From Rathayibacter sp. SW19 (GTDB taxonomy: Bacteria > Actinomycetota > Actinomycetes > Actinomycetales > Microbacteriaceae), in assembly GCF_030866825.1 (NCBI RefSeq), contig NZ_CP133020.1, positions 3,596,001 to 3,660,000 on the forward strand: a DNA stretch of 64,000 nucleotides. The letters are read 5' to 3'. The notes beneath the pieces are model-generated. The model searched no databases and was not told the origin of the DNA. It worked only from the letters and a program-made list of their open reading frames with translations. A program made the position numbers and the translations under genes. Each line of letters starts with the position of its first letter. Positions within the stretch are counted from its first letter, which is position 1. Shown piece after piece: positions 18,012 through 25,702 of the stretch.

Positions 18012-18653
18012 TCAGTCCGGCGGTGGCGGCTGAGCGACCGCCGATGCGACAGACGATGCGACCGGGTAGGCGGCTGTGTCCGCGACCGCGATCGCAGTTC
18101 GTTCCAGGAAGGAGACGATGTGCTCTGAGCGCATGTCGGTTCCGAGCGCGCTCTCGACGAGCACCTCTTCGGCGAACGACACCCAGGAGCGAAGCGCGAT
18201 TCGCAGCAATTCGGAGTCAGCGATGCCGAGTTCCAGGCTAACGGCGATCACGCGTTCGGCCTGGAGCAGGCGAGCTTGTTCCACGACCTCGCGCACTTCG
18301 GTGGCGCCGCTGGCCACGCCGCGCACCAGCGAGTAGAAGGTGCCCCTGTGGTCACGCACGAATTGCACAATCCGCACCAGCGTGTCGTGGAGTCGATCTA
18401 GCGGAGCAAGCTCCGCGAGCGGTTCGGTGGCGCGCAGCATGCTGTCGCGCGCTGTGCGCACGACTTCTCGATGAAGGCCTTGCTTGGAGCCGAAGTAGTG
18501 GAACAGCAGCCCGCGGGAAACGCCTGCCCGCTCGGACAGTTCCTCAATGGTAAGCGCGTCCAGCGGATTTTCCACCAGGAATGCCACGCCGATCGCCACC
18601 AGCTGGGCATGACGCTCGTCCGGTGCCAAGCGGGTGCGCCGATCCACGTCCAT
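18012..18653 (-). CDS. TetR-family transcription regulator
   Basis: 213 residues. The N-terminal HTH is clear: LTIEELSERAGVSRGLLFHYFGSKQGL, typical of TetR repressors, followed by an all-helical ligand/dimer domain. It is divergent from the DUF6230/DUF6114 genes, and two matching palindromes (TTGAC-N5-GTCAA) lie between the two, so it most likely represses both itself and that operon. The effector is unknown. The start is the first ATG; upstream bases are the operators. Confidence 0.93.
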   Translation of the reverse strand: MDVDRRTRLAPDERHAQLVAIGVAFLVENPLDALTIEELSERAGVSRGLLFHYFGSKQGLHREVVRTARDSMLRATEPLAELAPLDRLHDTLVRIVQFVRDHRGTFYSLVRGVASGATEVREVVEQARLLQAERVIAVSLELGIADSELLRIALRSWVSFAEEVLVESALGTDMRSEHIVSFLERTAIAVADTAAYPVASSVASAVAQPPPPD

Positions 18654-18685
18654 GCTGAGAGCCTAGCTGCCCACGGTCGACCGTA

Positions 18686-18700
18686 TTGACTTTTCGTCAA
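18686..18700. promoter_or_regulatory. Operator palindrome 1 (TTGAC-N5-GTCAA)
   Basis: Perfect 5-bp half-sites TTGAC and GTCAA separated by TTTTC, 33 bp upstream of the tetR start. The same half-sites and spacer length recur at 18718-18736. Probable binding site of the adjacent TetR protein (inference from position and symmetry). Confidence 0.65.
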
Positions 18701-18717
18701 CACCATCGACCCAACAC

Positions 18718-18736
18718 TATTGACATTGCGTCAATA
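18718..18736. promoter_or_regulatory. Operator palindrome 2 (TATTGAC-N5-GTCAATA)
   Basis: Perfect palindrome with 7-bp arms and 5-bp spacer ATTGC, 34 bp centre-to-centre from the first site and 102 bp before the DUF6230 start. Two equal sites about three helical turns apart in a divergent control region suggest a TetR dimer of dimers on each promoter (inference). Confidence 0.7.
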
Positions 18737-18837
18737 ACTAATATGCTCCTTGTCGGGGCGTATGCAGTGTCACCCGAATGGGGGCAGGAACGCGCAGCGT
18801 TTGCAGCACATCATGCTCGCCGGATCGAGGAGGATCT

Positions 18838-19434
18838 ATGCAATTCCGCAAGCTCACGAGCACACACAGCGGGAGAATCGTGCTCACCGCAATTCCGGTC
18901 GGGCTTGTCTCCGCACTGCTGATGGGTGGGGTCGCCAACGGCGCCGTGCCGGTCTCGTTCGCAGTGTCGGGCAGTCAATTCCAGATCTCGGCCTCGCAAC
19001 TGAACGGCACGAGTTTCTCCCAGTACGCTGGCGTTGCGAACGACACGGCCGGACACCCGCATCCGGTCGCGATCGCGAACATCGGCTCGGCCAGCCTGGC
19101 GGACCTGTGTCAGTCCGTCGTAGCGAACACTCCACTCGGCAAAGTCGGCCTCCTGATCACAGCGGGCGGCGGCGGCACCCCAGCCACCGCGACGGATTTG
19201 CAGATCGGCATGACCGACCTCCGAGGGGATGCTTCGTTCAACAACATCCGGATCGGCGTCGACGCCTCGACCGTGAACACGGCAAGCAAAGGCGCGGCCG
19301 GTGACTTCGCACAAGACGCCGATACGGTCAAGATCAGCAACCTCCAGCAGACCGCCTGGAGCACCCAGGCCGCCGTGTTCACGCTCAACGGCATGCACCT
19401 GCAACTAACCGACGGGTCAAAAGGATGCTTCTGA
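18838..19434 (+). CDS. DUF6230-family exported/membrane-associated protein
   Basis: 198 residues. A basic start (MQFRKLTSTHSGR) is followed by one hydrophobic segment (IVLTAIPVGLVSALLMGGVA) that could be a signal peptide or anchor, and then a beta-rich domain with one Cys pair (DLCQSV and KGCF). I recognise it as DUF6230, often labelled cholesterol esterase in actinobacteria without enzymatic proof; no Ser-His-Asp motif is visible. The start follows an AGGAGG ribosome-binding site. The next gene begins 10 bp before its stop, so the two are co-translated. Confidence 0.8.
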   Translation: MQFRKLTSTHSGRIVLTAIPVGLVSALLMGGVANGAVPVSFAVSGSQFQISASQLNGTSFSQYAGVANDTAGHPHPVAIANIGSASLADLCQSVVANTPLGKVGLLITAGGGGTPATATDLQIGMTDLRGDASFNNIRIGVDASTVNTASKGAAGDFAQDADTVKISNLQQTAWSTQAAVFTLNGMHLQLTDGSKGCF

Positions 19435-19862
19435 GCACCGCAGGCGGCGACACCCCAGGCGGCTCTGAGCCGGCAGCGCACCGAGGCGCGGTAGACACGA
19501 ACTCCGGATGGTGGCACGCATTCCGCGCCTGGGCACGAAAGCGGCCGTTCGTCGGAGGCACACTCACGGTACTGTCCGGCGTCGAGATCTTCTTCTCCGG
19601 ACAGCTCGACATCGGCAATCTGCACGTGCAACTCGGCATCGAGGGGCTGCAGTCGACCATCATCCCCGTGCTGCTCGTACTGCTCGGCGTGCTTGTGATT
19701 CTCATGCCGACGCATCGGATCTTCTATGGAGTGTTGTCGCTTGCGATCGCGGTGTACTCGCTGATCGGCGTGAATCTCGGCGGATTCATCATCGGGATGC
19801 TGCTTGGAGCCGTCGGCGGCATCCTGATCGTGGCGTGGATGCCGGCAAAGCAGGCCGAATGA
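19425..19862 (+). CDS. DUF6114-family membrane protein
   Basis: 145 residues. After a Gly/Ser-rich cytoplasmic start and the motif FRAWARKRPFVGG, four hydrophobic segments follow. DUF6114 proteins are found beside DUF6230 proteins in many actinobacteria; their role is unknown. It overlaps the genes on both sides (10 bp upstream, 4 bp ATGA downstream). Overlaps and shared control by the TetR operators argue for one functional unit. Confidence 0.82.
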   Translation: MLLSTAGGDTPGGSEPAAHRGAVDTNSGWWHAFRAWARKRPFVGGTLTVLSGVEIFFSGQLDIGNLHVQLGIEGLQSTIIPVLLVLLGVLVILMPTHRIFYGVLSLAIAVYSLIGVNLGGFIIGMLLGAVGGILIVAWMPAKQAE

Positions 19863-20611
19863 GCAGAGCACCGCGAACGGGTAACCGAGGGCGAGGCGGC
19901 GTGCTGGTCGCCGTCTGTTTGCTCGTCGGACTCAGCGGAATCGGTGCGACGCCGGCACCGGCATCCGTTCCGACTGGGCTGTGCATCCCGCTCTTACTGC
20001 CATGCCCGTCGCCGGCTCCGTCGCAGACCGCCCAGCCGTCTCCGAGCGCTCCGGCCTCACCCCGCCTTCCGAACCTGCCGGGGTTGCCCGGGTCCGGACT
20101 CGTGTCGCCGACGCCGACGTTGCCGGCCGCAACGCCGGGCGAGTCGGGGACTGCCGCGACCAGCGGTGCACCGGCCGTGCCGGACACGAGCGCGCCGACA
20201 TTCACGCTCCCTGCCGCGCAGTTGACCGGGTCGTCGATCTCGTTCGCCGGGTTGCACTCTGTGAGCTTCGTGACGGTGCCGCTCGCAAACGGAAGCAGAA
20301 CCCCGGTGCTCAAACTCACCGCCGATGACATCGTGATCAAGGATTTCCACCTGAACGTCCGCAAGGCGACGGGGCCGGCGCTCATCTCCGACGCCGGCAC
20401 AATGGAGCTTCGCGGGAACGTGCAGGTCTATGTCGATTCGGTCACAGCAACCCTTCTCAACGGCAAACCATTCACTCTGGGGGCGGCAACCCCGCCACCG
20501 GACACCGTGGTGCCGGCCTCACTGCTGCGCGTCAATCTCGGGCTCGTCGGTGTGACGGCCGGCTCGATCTCGTTGATCCCGTCGAACCAAGTGCTGACAA
20601 GCGGCGGCTGA
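19859..20611 (+). CDS. Exported protein of the DUF6230/DUF6114 operon
   Basis: 250 residues. The N-terminus is a signal peptide (RGGVLVAVCLLVGLSGIGATPAPA region), followed by a Pro/Ser/Ala-rich linker of about 90 residues and a beta-rich C-terminal domain (SSISFAGLHSVSFVTVP ... VNLGLVGVTAGSISLIP) that looks like the DUF6230 fold or a relative. The start codon overlaps the stop of the DUF6114 gene (ATGA). Nothing catalytic can be seen; a cell-surface role with its two partners is the best guess. Confidence 0.7.
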   Translation: MSRAPRTGNRGRGGVLVAVCLLVGLSGIGATPAPASVPTGLCIPLLLPCPSPAPSQTAQPSPSAPASPRLPNLPGLPGSGLVSPTPTLPAATPGESGTAATSGAPAVPDTSAPTFTLPAAQLTGSSISFAGLHSVSFVTVPLANGSRTPVLKLTADDIVIKDFHLNVRKATGPALISDAGTMELRGNVQVYVDSVTATLLNGKPFTLGAATPPPDTVVPASLLRVNLGLVGVTAGSISLIPSNQVLTSGG

Positions 20612-20664
20612 ATAGCGCCTACTAACCAGCGCCGGCTGGCCAGCGCCGACTGAATGGGCGGGCG

Positions 20665-21246
20665 TCACACATTGCGGGCCATCCCGACAATGCAGGGTGT
20701 TGCTGGGGTCCACGACGTGCCGGCAACGTCGACACTGTCGATTTGCGTCGTGACGAGGCCTGCAGCCGAAATTGCAGCTGCGGTCGGTCTGTCCCAGTGG
20801 CAGCCGTGGTCGATGCGAACCGTGATCGGAGTGATCACCCCTTGCAGCCAGCGCTTTCCTGTTCCTGGCGGCGCTGCCACATGTTCACAGAAGACGAAAC
20901 TACCGCCAGGTCGGAGCACGCGCATGATCTCCGCAAGCGAGCGATCGAGATCGCAGACCGAACACAGCACGAACGTGCCGAGAACGGCATCCACACTGTC
21001 ATCGCCGAGCGGAATCTCCTCGCAACTCGCGGCGAGTGGCAGTTCACGCTGCTTCGCGGCCAGTGCGTTGCGTCGCAGGTCGCGACGGCGACGCTCATTC
21101 GGCTCAAGTCCGATCCAGCGCACACTCGAATCGAGCGCATCGAAGTTCGCGCCACGGCCGGCACCCACCTCCAACACCGTGCCGCGTAGCGTGCCGATCA
21201 GGCTCGCGCACAGCTCGTCAAACACCTGATACGTCATTCGTGCCAT
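20665..21246 (-). CDS. SAM-dependent methyltransferase, class I
   Basis: 193 residues. The SAM-binding motif I is intact (TVLEVGAGRGANFDAL), with the acidic end of beta-2 (IGLEPNE), motif DDSVDAVLGTFVLC and VLRPGGSFVFCEHV. The arrangement matches small methyltransferase-11 proteins of the UbiE/METTL7-like kind that act on lipids or small molecules. Substrate unknown. It is convergent with the DUF6230 operon and about 60 bp upstream of the 13-bp repeat array at the end of the ABC exporter gene. Confidence 0.88.
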   Translation of the reverse strand: MARMTYQVFDELCASLIGTLRGTVLEVGAGRGANFDALDSSVRWIGLEPNERRRRDLRRNALAAKQRELPLAASCEEIPLGDDSVDAVLGTFVLCSVCDLDRSLAEIMRVLRPGGSFVFCEHVAAPPGTGKRWLQGVITPITVRIDHGCHWDRPTAAAISAAGLVTTQIDSVDVAGTSWTPATPCIVGMARNV

Positions 21247-21309
21247 CGATCCACCTCGCGAATCTGCGGCTCCGGCCGCACTGGTGCGCGGCGATCATTC
21301 CCCTGACAG

Positions 21310-21400
21310 CCGAATTACTCAACCGAACCAATCGACCGAACTACTCCACCAAGTTACTCAGCCGAATTACCCAACCGAATTACTTCACCGAATTACTCAA
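21310..21400. repeat. Seven tandem 13-bp repeats at the 3' end of the exporter gene
   Basis: Seven units of exact 13-bp period, consensus CCGAATTACTCAA, from 21310 to 21400. The stop codon of the downstream exporter gene (TAA at 21393-21395 on the minus strand) is inside the last unit, so the array forms the 3' untranslated part of the exporter transcript. AT-richer than the surroundings. Confidence 0.9.
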
Positions 21401-23468
21401 CCAAGGCCACATCGGAATCGTCAGCGGCGGTCGCACCACCGTGCTCGGCTTCGCCTTGCGGGCCTTCGTGCACCGCCTCCTCCGCGTCCAGGTCGGTGGC
21501 AGCCTGCTCGAACTGTGAGTTGTACAACCGCCAATAGGCTCCTTCGCGCTCGATCAGCTCGGCGTGAGTACCTTGCTCGACGATGTCACCCTGTTCCATC
21601 ACCAGGATGAGGTCTGCGTCGCGGATGGTCGACAAACGGTGCGCGATCACGAACGAGGTCCGACCCTGCCGCAATGCCGCCATCGCGTGCTGCAACAGCA
21701 GCTCAGTGCGGGTGTCGACGGAACTCGTTGCCTCGTCGAGGATCAGAATGCTCGGCCGTGCCACGAACGCGCGCGCGATCGTGATCAGCTGTTTCTCGCC
21801 TGCGGACACATTCGAGGCATCCTCGTCGAGCACCGTGTCGTAGCCCTCCGGCAGCGAGTGCACGAACCGGTCGACGTAGGTGGCCTTCGCTGCCTCGATC
21901 ACCTCGTCATCCGTTGCGTCCTGGCGACCGTAACGGATGTTTTCGCGGATCGATCCTGCAAACAGCCAGGGGTCCTGCAGCACCATCCCGGTGCGCGAAC
22001 GCACGTCATTGCGGCGAAGGTCCGCGATGTTCTGCCCGTCGAGCAGAATGCGGCCGCCGTTCAACTCGTAGAACCGCATGATCAGGTTGACCAGTGTTGT
22101 CTTGCCTGCACCTGTCGGACCCACAATGGCGACGGTCTGACCGGGCTCAACATTGAATGACAGATCCCGGATGAGCGGACGCTCAGGCGAGTATGCGAAC
22201 TGCACGCCCTCGAATTGGATCGTGCCGTCACCGTCGAGCGGAGCCGGCGCGTCCGCGGCATCCGGATCTTGCTCATCGGCGTCGAGCATCTCGAACACGC
22301 GCTCGGCCGACGCTGTGCCGGACTGAATGACGGCGGCCATGCCGCCGAGCTCGGACAGCGGCTGCGTGAACTGCTGCGAGTACTGGATGAAGGCCTGCAC
22401 ATCGCCGAGCCGCAACTGGCCGCTGGCGACCATCAGCCCGCCGAGCACCGCGATGCCGACGTAGGTGAGGTTGCCGATGAACATCATCGCGGGCATCATG
22501 ATGCCGGAGAGGAACTGCGCCTTGAACGACGCCTTGTACAACTCCTCGTTCTCCGCTTTGAAGTTGGTGAGGGCATCCTGCTCTCGCCCGAAGACCTTCA
22601 CAAGAGCATGGCCCGAGAAGGACTCTTCGACGCGGGCGTTCAGGCGGCCGACCTTGCGCCATTGGATTCCGAACGCCTTCTGCGACTTCGGCCCGATAAC
22701 TCCGAAGATCACGGCCATCAGCGGCAGGCTCACAAGCACGACAAGGGCCAGCTGCCACGAGATCGAGAACATCATGATCAACACACCGACCACGGTCAGC
22801 ACGCTCGTGACGGCCGTCGACAACGACTGCTGCATGGTCTGCGTGATGTTGTCGATGTCGTTCGTCACCCGGGAGATCAATTCGCCACGTTGCACCTTGT
22901 CGAAGTAGCTCAGCGGCATCTTGTTGATCTTCGCCTCGACGTCTTCGCGCAACTGGTACATCGTCGTCATCATGATGATGTTGATCACATAGCCCTGCAG
23001 CCAACTCAGGATTGCGGCAACGAAGTAGAGGCCGAGCACGATGAACAGCACCTGCGACAGTTGCACGAAATCGACGCCCTGGCCCGGAGTCAGCTTCATG
23101 GCCGAGAGCATGTTCGCCAGATCTGTCTGACCGGATGCCCGCAGCCCCGCTTCGACCTGCGCCTGCGTCGTGCCCGCAGGCAGGTTCTTCGCGATGACGC
23201 CTTCGAAGATGATGTTGGTCGCCTGCCCGAGCACCTTCGGAGCGATGACGGACAGGACGACACCGATCGCACCCAGGAACGACACGAACGTGAACGCCAC
23301 AGCGTGCGGCTTGAGCAGGCCGATCAGGCGGCCGAAACTCTTACCGAAATTGGCGGCCTTGCCGGGCTTGACACTCATCCAGTCGTCGGCGCCTTGTCGG
23401 GCCTGTTCGGCGAGGTCGAGTTCGAGCTGCTCTTCTTCGGAGAGCGGAGTCGGGGTGCTGGTACTCAT
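21393..23468 (-). CDS. ABC exporter, fused permease-ATPase, second subunit
   Basis: 691 residues. Six membrane helices (about 90-390) are followed by a complete ATPase: Walker A GPTGAGKTTL, signature SAGEKQL (in NVSAGEKQLITIARA), Walker B ILILDEATSSVD and the H-loop (VIAHRLST). An extra periplasmic segment with many Leu/Ala/Gln residues lies between the first membrane helices. The upstream gene encodes a matching half-transporter and the genes overlap by 4 bp, so the two form a heterodimeric exporter of the BmrCD/TmrAB kind, usually for drugs or lipids. The start at 23468 (MSTSTPTPLS) follows the overlap; a longer frame exists. Confidence 0.92.
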   Translation of the reverse strand: MSTSTPTPLSEEEQLELDLAEQARQGADDWMSVKPGKAANFGKSFGRLIGLLKPHAVAFTFVSFLGAIGVVLSVIAPKVLGQATNIIFEGVIAKNLPAGTTQAQVEAGLRASGQTDLANMLSAMKLTPGQGVDFVQLSQVLFIVLGLYFVAAILSWLQGYVINIIMMTTMYQLREDVEAKINKMPLSYFDKVQRGELISRVTNDIDNITQTMQQSLSTAVTSVLTVVGVLIMMFSISWQLALVVLVSLPLMAVIFGVIGPKSQKAFGIQWRKVGRLNARVEESFSGHALVKVFGREQDALTNFKAENEELYKASFKAQFLSGIMMPAMMFIGNLTYVGIAVLGGLMVASGQLRLGDVQAFIQYSQQFTQPLSELGGMAAVIQSGTASAERVFEMLDADEQDPDAADAPAPLDGDGTIQFEGVQFAYSPERPLIRDLSFNVEPGQTVAIVGPTGAGKTTLVNLIMRFYELNGGRILLDGQNIADLRRNDVRSRTGMVLQDPWLFAGSIRENIRYGRQDATDDEVIEAAKATYVDRFVHSLPEGYDTVLDEDASNVSAGEKQLITIARAFVARPSILILDEATSSVDTRTELLLQHAMAALRQGRTSFVIAHRLSTIRDADLILVMEQGDIVEQGTHAELIEREGAYWRLYNSQFEQAATDLDAEEAVHEGPQGEAEHGGATAADDSDVALVE

Positions 23469-25198
23469 GCCTGTGCCTCCACTCCGAGTTGCGATTGGAC
23501 GATTTGCTGGTAGGTCTCGCACGATTTAAGAAGCTCATCATGCGTTCCGAGGCCAACCATCCCGCCCGCGTCGAGCACGACGATGCGGTCGGCGTCTGCA
23601 ATGGTCGATACGCGCTGGGCGACGACGATCTTCGTCACGTCGGGGAGCTCACGCCAGAGCGCCTGCCGCAGTCGGGCATCCGTCGTCAAGTCGAGCGCAG
23701 AGAACGAATCGTCGAACACGAGCACATCGGGTGCGTGCACAATGGCGCGAGCGATCGCGAGCCGCTGGCGCTGCCCGCCGGAGACGTTGGTGCCGCCCTG
23801 GGAAATGCGGGCGTTCAGCCCGCCCTGCATGTCTGCAACGAAGTCACGGCCCTGCGCGATCTCCAACGCGTGCCACAGCTCCTCGTCCGTGGCGTCTTCC
23901 CGACCGAAGCGCAGATTGGAGGCCACTGTGCCCGTGAACAGGAACGGCCGTTGCGGGATCAGACCGATTCCGTTCCACAGCACGTCGAGGTCGGCCCGTC
24001 GCACATCGACGCCGCCAACGAGCACACTGCCCGCCGTGACGTCGAACAGGCGGGGAATGAGCGAGACGAGCGTGGTCTTGCCAGCGCCGGTCGATCCGAC
24101 GACCGCGACGGTCTCGCCACGGGCCGCCGCGAAGGTCACCCCGGCCAGCACCGGATTTTCTGCCCCAGGGTAGCTGAAGCCGGCGTCGCGGAATTCGACG
24201 GTGCCCGGTGTCGGGAACGTGGTGACGGCATCCGCCGGTCGTGCCAGTGTTGAGGTGCTGGCCAGTACCTCGCTGATGCGTTCAGCGCTGACTGCCGCGC
24301 GCGGGATCATGATCGTCATGAAGCTGGCCATCAAGACGCCCATCAGGATCTGCATGATGTAGGCCATGAACGCGAACAACGTGCCGACTTGGATGTCGCC
24401 GTTGTCGACGCGGATACCACCGAACCAGATCACGCCGACGACCGTCACGTTCAGCACGAGCATGGCCAGTGGGAACAGCAACACGAACAGTTCGCCGACC
24501 TTGCGGCCGATCACCATGATGTCGTAATTGGCCCCGCGGAACCGCTTGGACTCGATGTCTTCTCGCACGAACGCGCGCACCACTCGGATGCCGGTGAGCT
24601 GCTCGCGCATGATCCGGTTCACGGCGTCGAGCTTCTTCTGGTAGCGGCGGAACAGCGGCACCATGCGGCTGATGATGAGGCCGGCCAAGATCAACAGGGC
24701 GGGCACGGCTACGGCGATCAGCCAGGCGAGCCCGATGTCTTGGCGCAGCGCCATGATGATGCCGCCGATCGCCAGCATCGGGGCGCTGACCAGCATTGTG
24801 GCGCCCATCATGGCCAACATCTGCACCTGCTGCACATCATTCGTGTTGCGGGTGATCAGTGAGCCGGGCCCGAACTGCGACACCTCGCGTTCGGAGAATG
24901 CGCTGACCCGTTCGAAGACACCGTCGCGGATGTCCCGCCCCATCAGCATCGCGGATTTGGCTGCAAAGTACGTGGCGACGATCGCGCACGCTATCTGTCC
25001 GAGCGAAATGATGAGCATGACCAGGCCGGTTGACCAGATGTAGTTCACGTCGCCCTTGGCGACGCCCTTGTTGATGATGTCTGCGTTCAGGCTGGGCAGG
25101 TAGAGGGATGCCATCGCCGACGCGAACTGGAACAACAGCACACCGCCGAGCAGCCAGCGGTACGGCTTCAAATAGCGGATGAGGAGTTTTCCGAGCAT
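23465..25198 (-). CDS. ABC exporter, fused permease-ATPase, first subunit
   Basis: 577 residues. Six membrane helices, then an ATPase with Walker A GSTGAGKTTL, signature SGGQRQRLAIARA and DSFSALDLTTD in the Walker B/D-loop position, where the usual DEATS is replaced by DDSFSALD: the catalytic glutamate after Walker B is aspartate or serine here, as in the degenerate site of heterodimeric exporters. Its partner is the next gene. A truncated MarR gene lies immediately upstream, likely the former regulator. Confidence 0.92.
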   Translation of the reverse strand: MLGKLLIRYLKPYRWLLGGVLLFQFASAMASLYLPSLNADIINKGVAKGDVNYIWSTGLVMLIISLGQIACAIVATYFAAKSAMLMGRDIRDGVFERVSAFSEREVSQFGPGSLITRNTNDVQQVQMLAMMGATMLVSAPMLAIGGIIMALRQDIGLAWLIAVAVPALLILAGLIISRMVPLFRRYQKKLDAVNRIMREQLTGIRVVRAFVREDIESKRFRGANYDIMVIGRKVGELFVLLFPLAMLVLNVTVVGVIWFGGIRVDNGDIQVGTLFAFMAYIMQILMGVLMASFMTIMIPRAAVSAERISEVLASTSTLARPADAVTTFPTPGTVEFRDAGFSYPGAENPVLAGVTFAAARGETVAVVGSTGAGKTTLVSLIPRLFDVTAGSVLVGGVDVRRADLDVLWNGIGLIPQRPFLFTGTVASNLRFGREDATDEELWHALEIAQGRDFVADMQGGLNARISQGGTNVSGGQRQRLAIARAIVHAPDVLVFDDSFSALDLTTDARLRQALWRELPDVTKIVVAQRVSTIADADRIVVLDAGGMVGLGTHDELLKSCETYQQIVQSQLGVEAQA

Positions 25199-25382
25199 GG
25201 TCTCTTTCGTGGAGTCGTGGGCTTGTCGCGGAACAAGCGATGAACCGCGCAGATCTCAGCATGGCAGTAACCACTGACATTTGTGGGGTGTGCACACGCG
25301 GCGGACGGTGCTTGCGGCCGGTACACAATACACGTGTTCGGCGGGAAGATCAACGGCTGGGCGAATGGTCACGATGAACCTT

Positions 25383-25562
25383 TCACTGTCGAGCACGTTC
25401 GGACACATCGAGCCCCTCCGCGATGTCTGCGTCCTGCGCCTCGGCCGCCGAGCGCAGCTGTACGAGCAGTGATGTACCGGCATCCGTCACCCTGAGTTCT
25501 TGACTGCGACGGTCGGTGACGCTGCGCGAGCGCACCTCGAGGCCGGCTGCGTCGAGCGATCC
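25383..25562 (-). pseudogene. MarR-family regulator, C-terminal fragment
   Basis: On the minus strand, reading from about 25547, LEVRSRSVTDRRSQELRVTDAG is followed by a helix LLVQLRSAAEAQDADI: the wing (D-x-R) and dimer helix of a MarR regulator. The DNA-recognition helix and everything before it are missing; the fragment stops where the 14-bp repeat array of the DUF222-HNH element begins. MarR genes commonly sit beside such ABC exporters, so this is probably the exporter's lost regulator, disrupted by the element. Confidence 0.6.
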
Positions 25563-25702
25563 GGGTCGCTCCGTCTGCATCGCGCGGGCCGGATCGCTCC
25601 GTCTGCATTACGCGGTCTGGATCACGCCGCCTGCATCACGCCATCCGAGTCACGCCGTCTGGATCGCGCCGTTTTGGTCACGTCGTGTGGGTTATCCGGT
25701 TC
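25563..25702. repeat. Ten tandem 14-bp repeats at the end of HNH copy 1
   Basis: Ten units with exact 14-bp period, consensus GGATCACGCCGTCT with alternation of GGAT and GCAT starts. The HNH stop codon (at 25692-25694) is in the last unit. A seven-unit array of the same kind is found at the same place of copy 2 (48369-48466). Confidence 0.88.

Noticed and set aside
21310..21400. CRISPR array
   Set aside because: Repeats are 13 bp head-to-tail with no spacers; the same holds for the 14-, 15-, 22- and 29-bp arrays. No cas genes are present.
22215..23513. 432-codon plus-strand frame
   Set aside because: Antisense shadow of the ABC exporter subunit; composition is His/Arg/Glu-rich without any motif.
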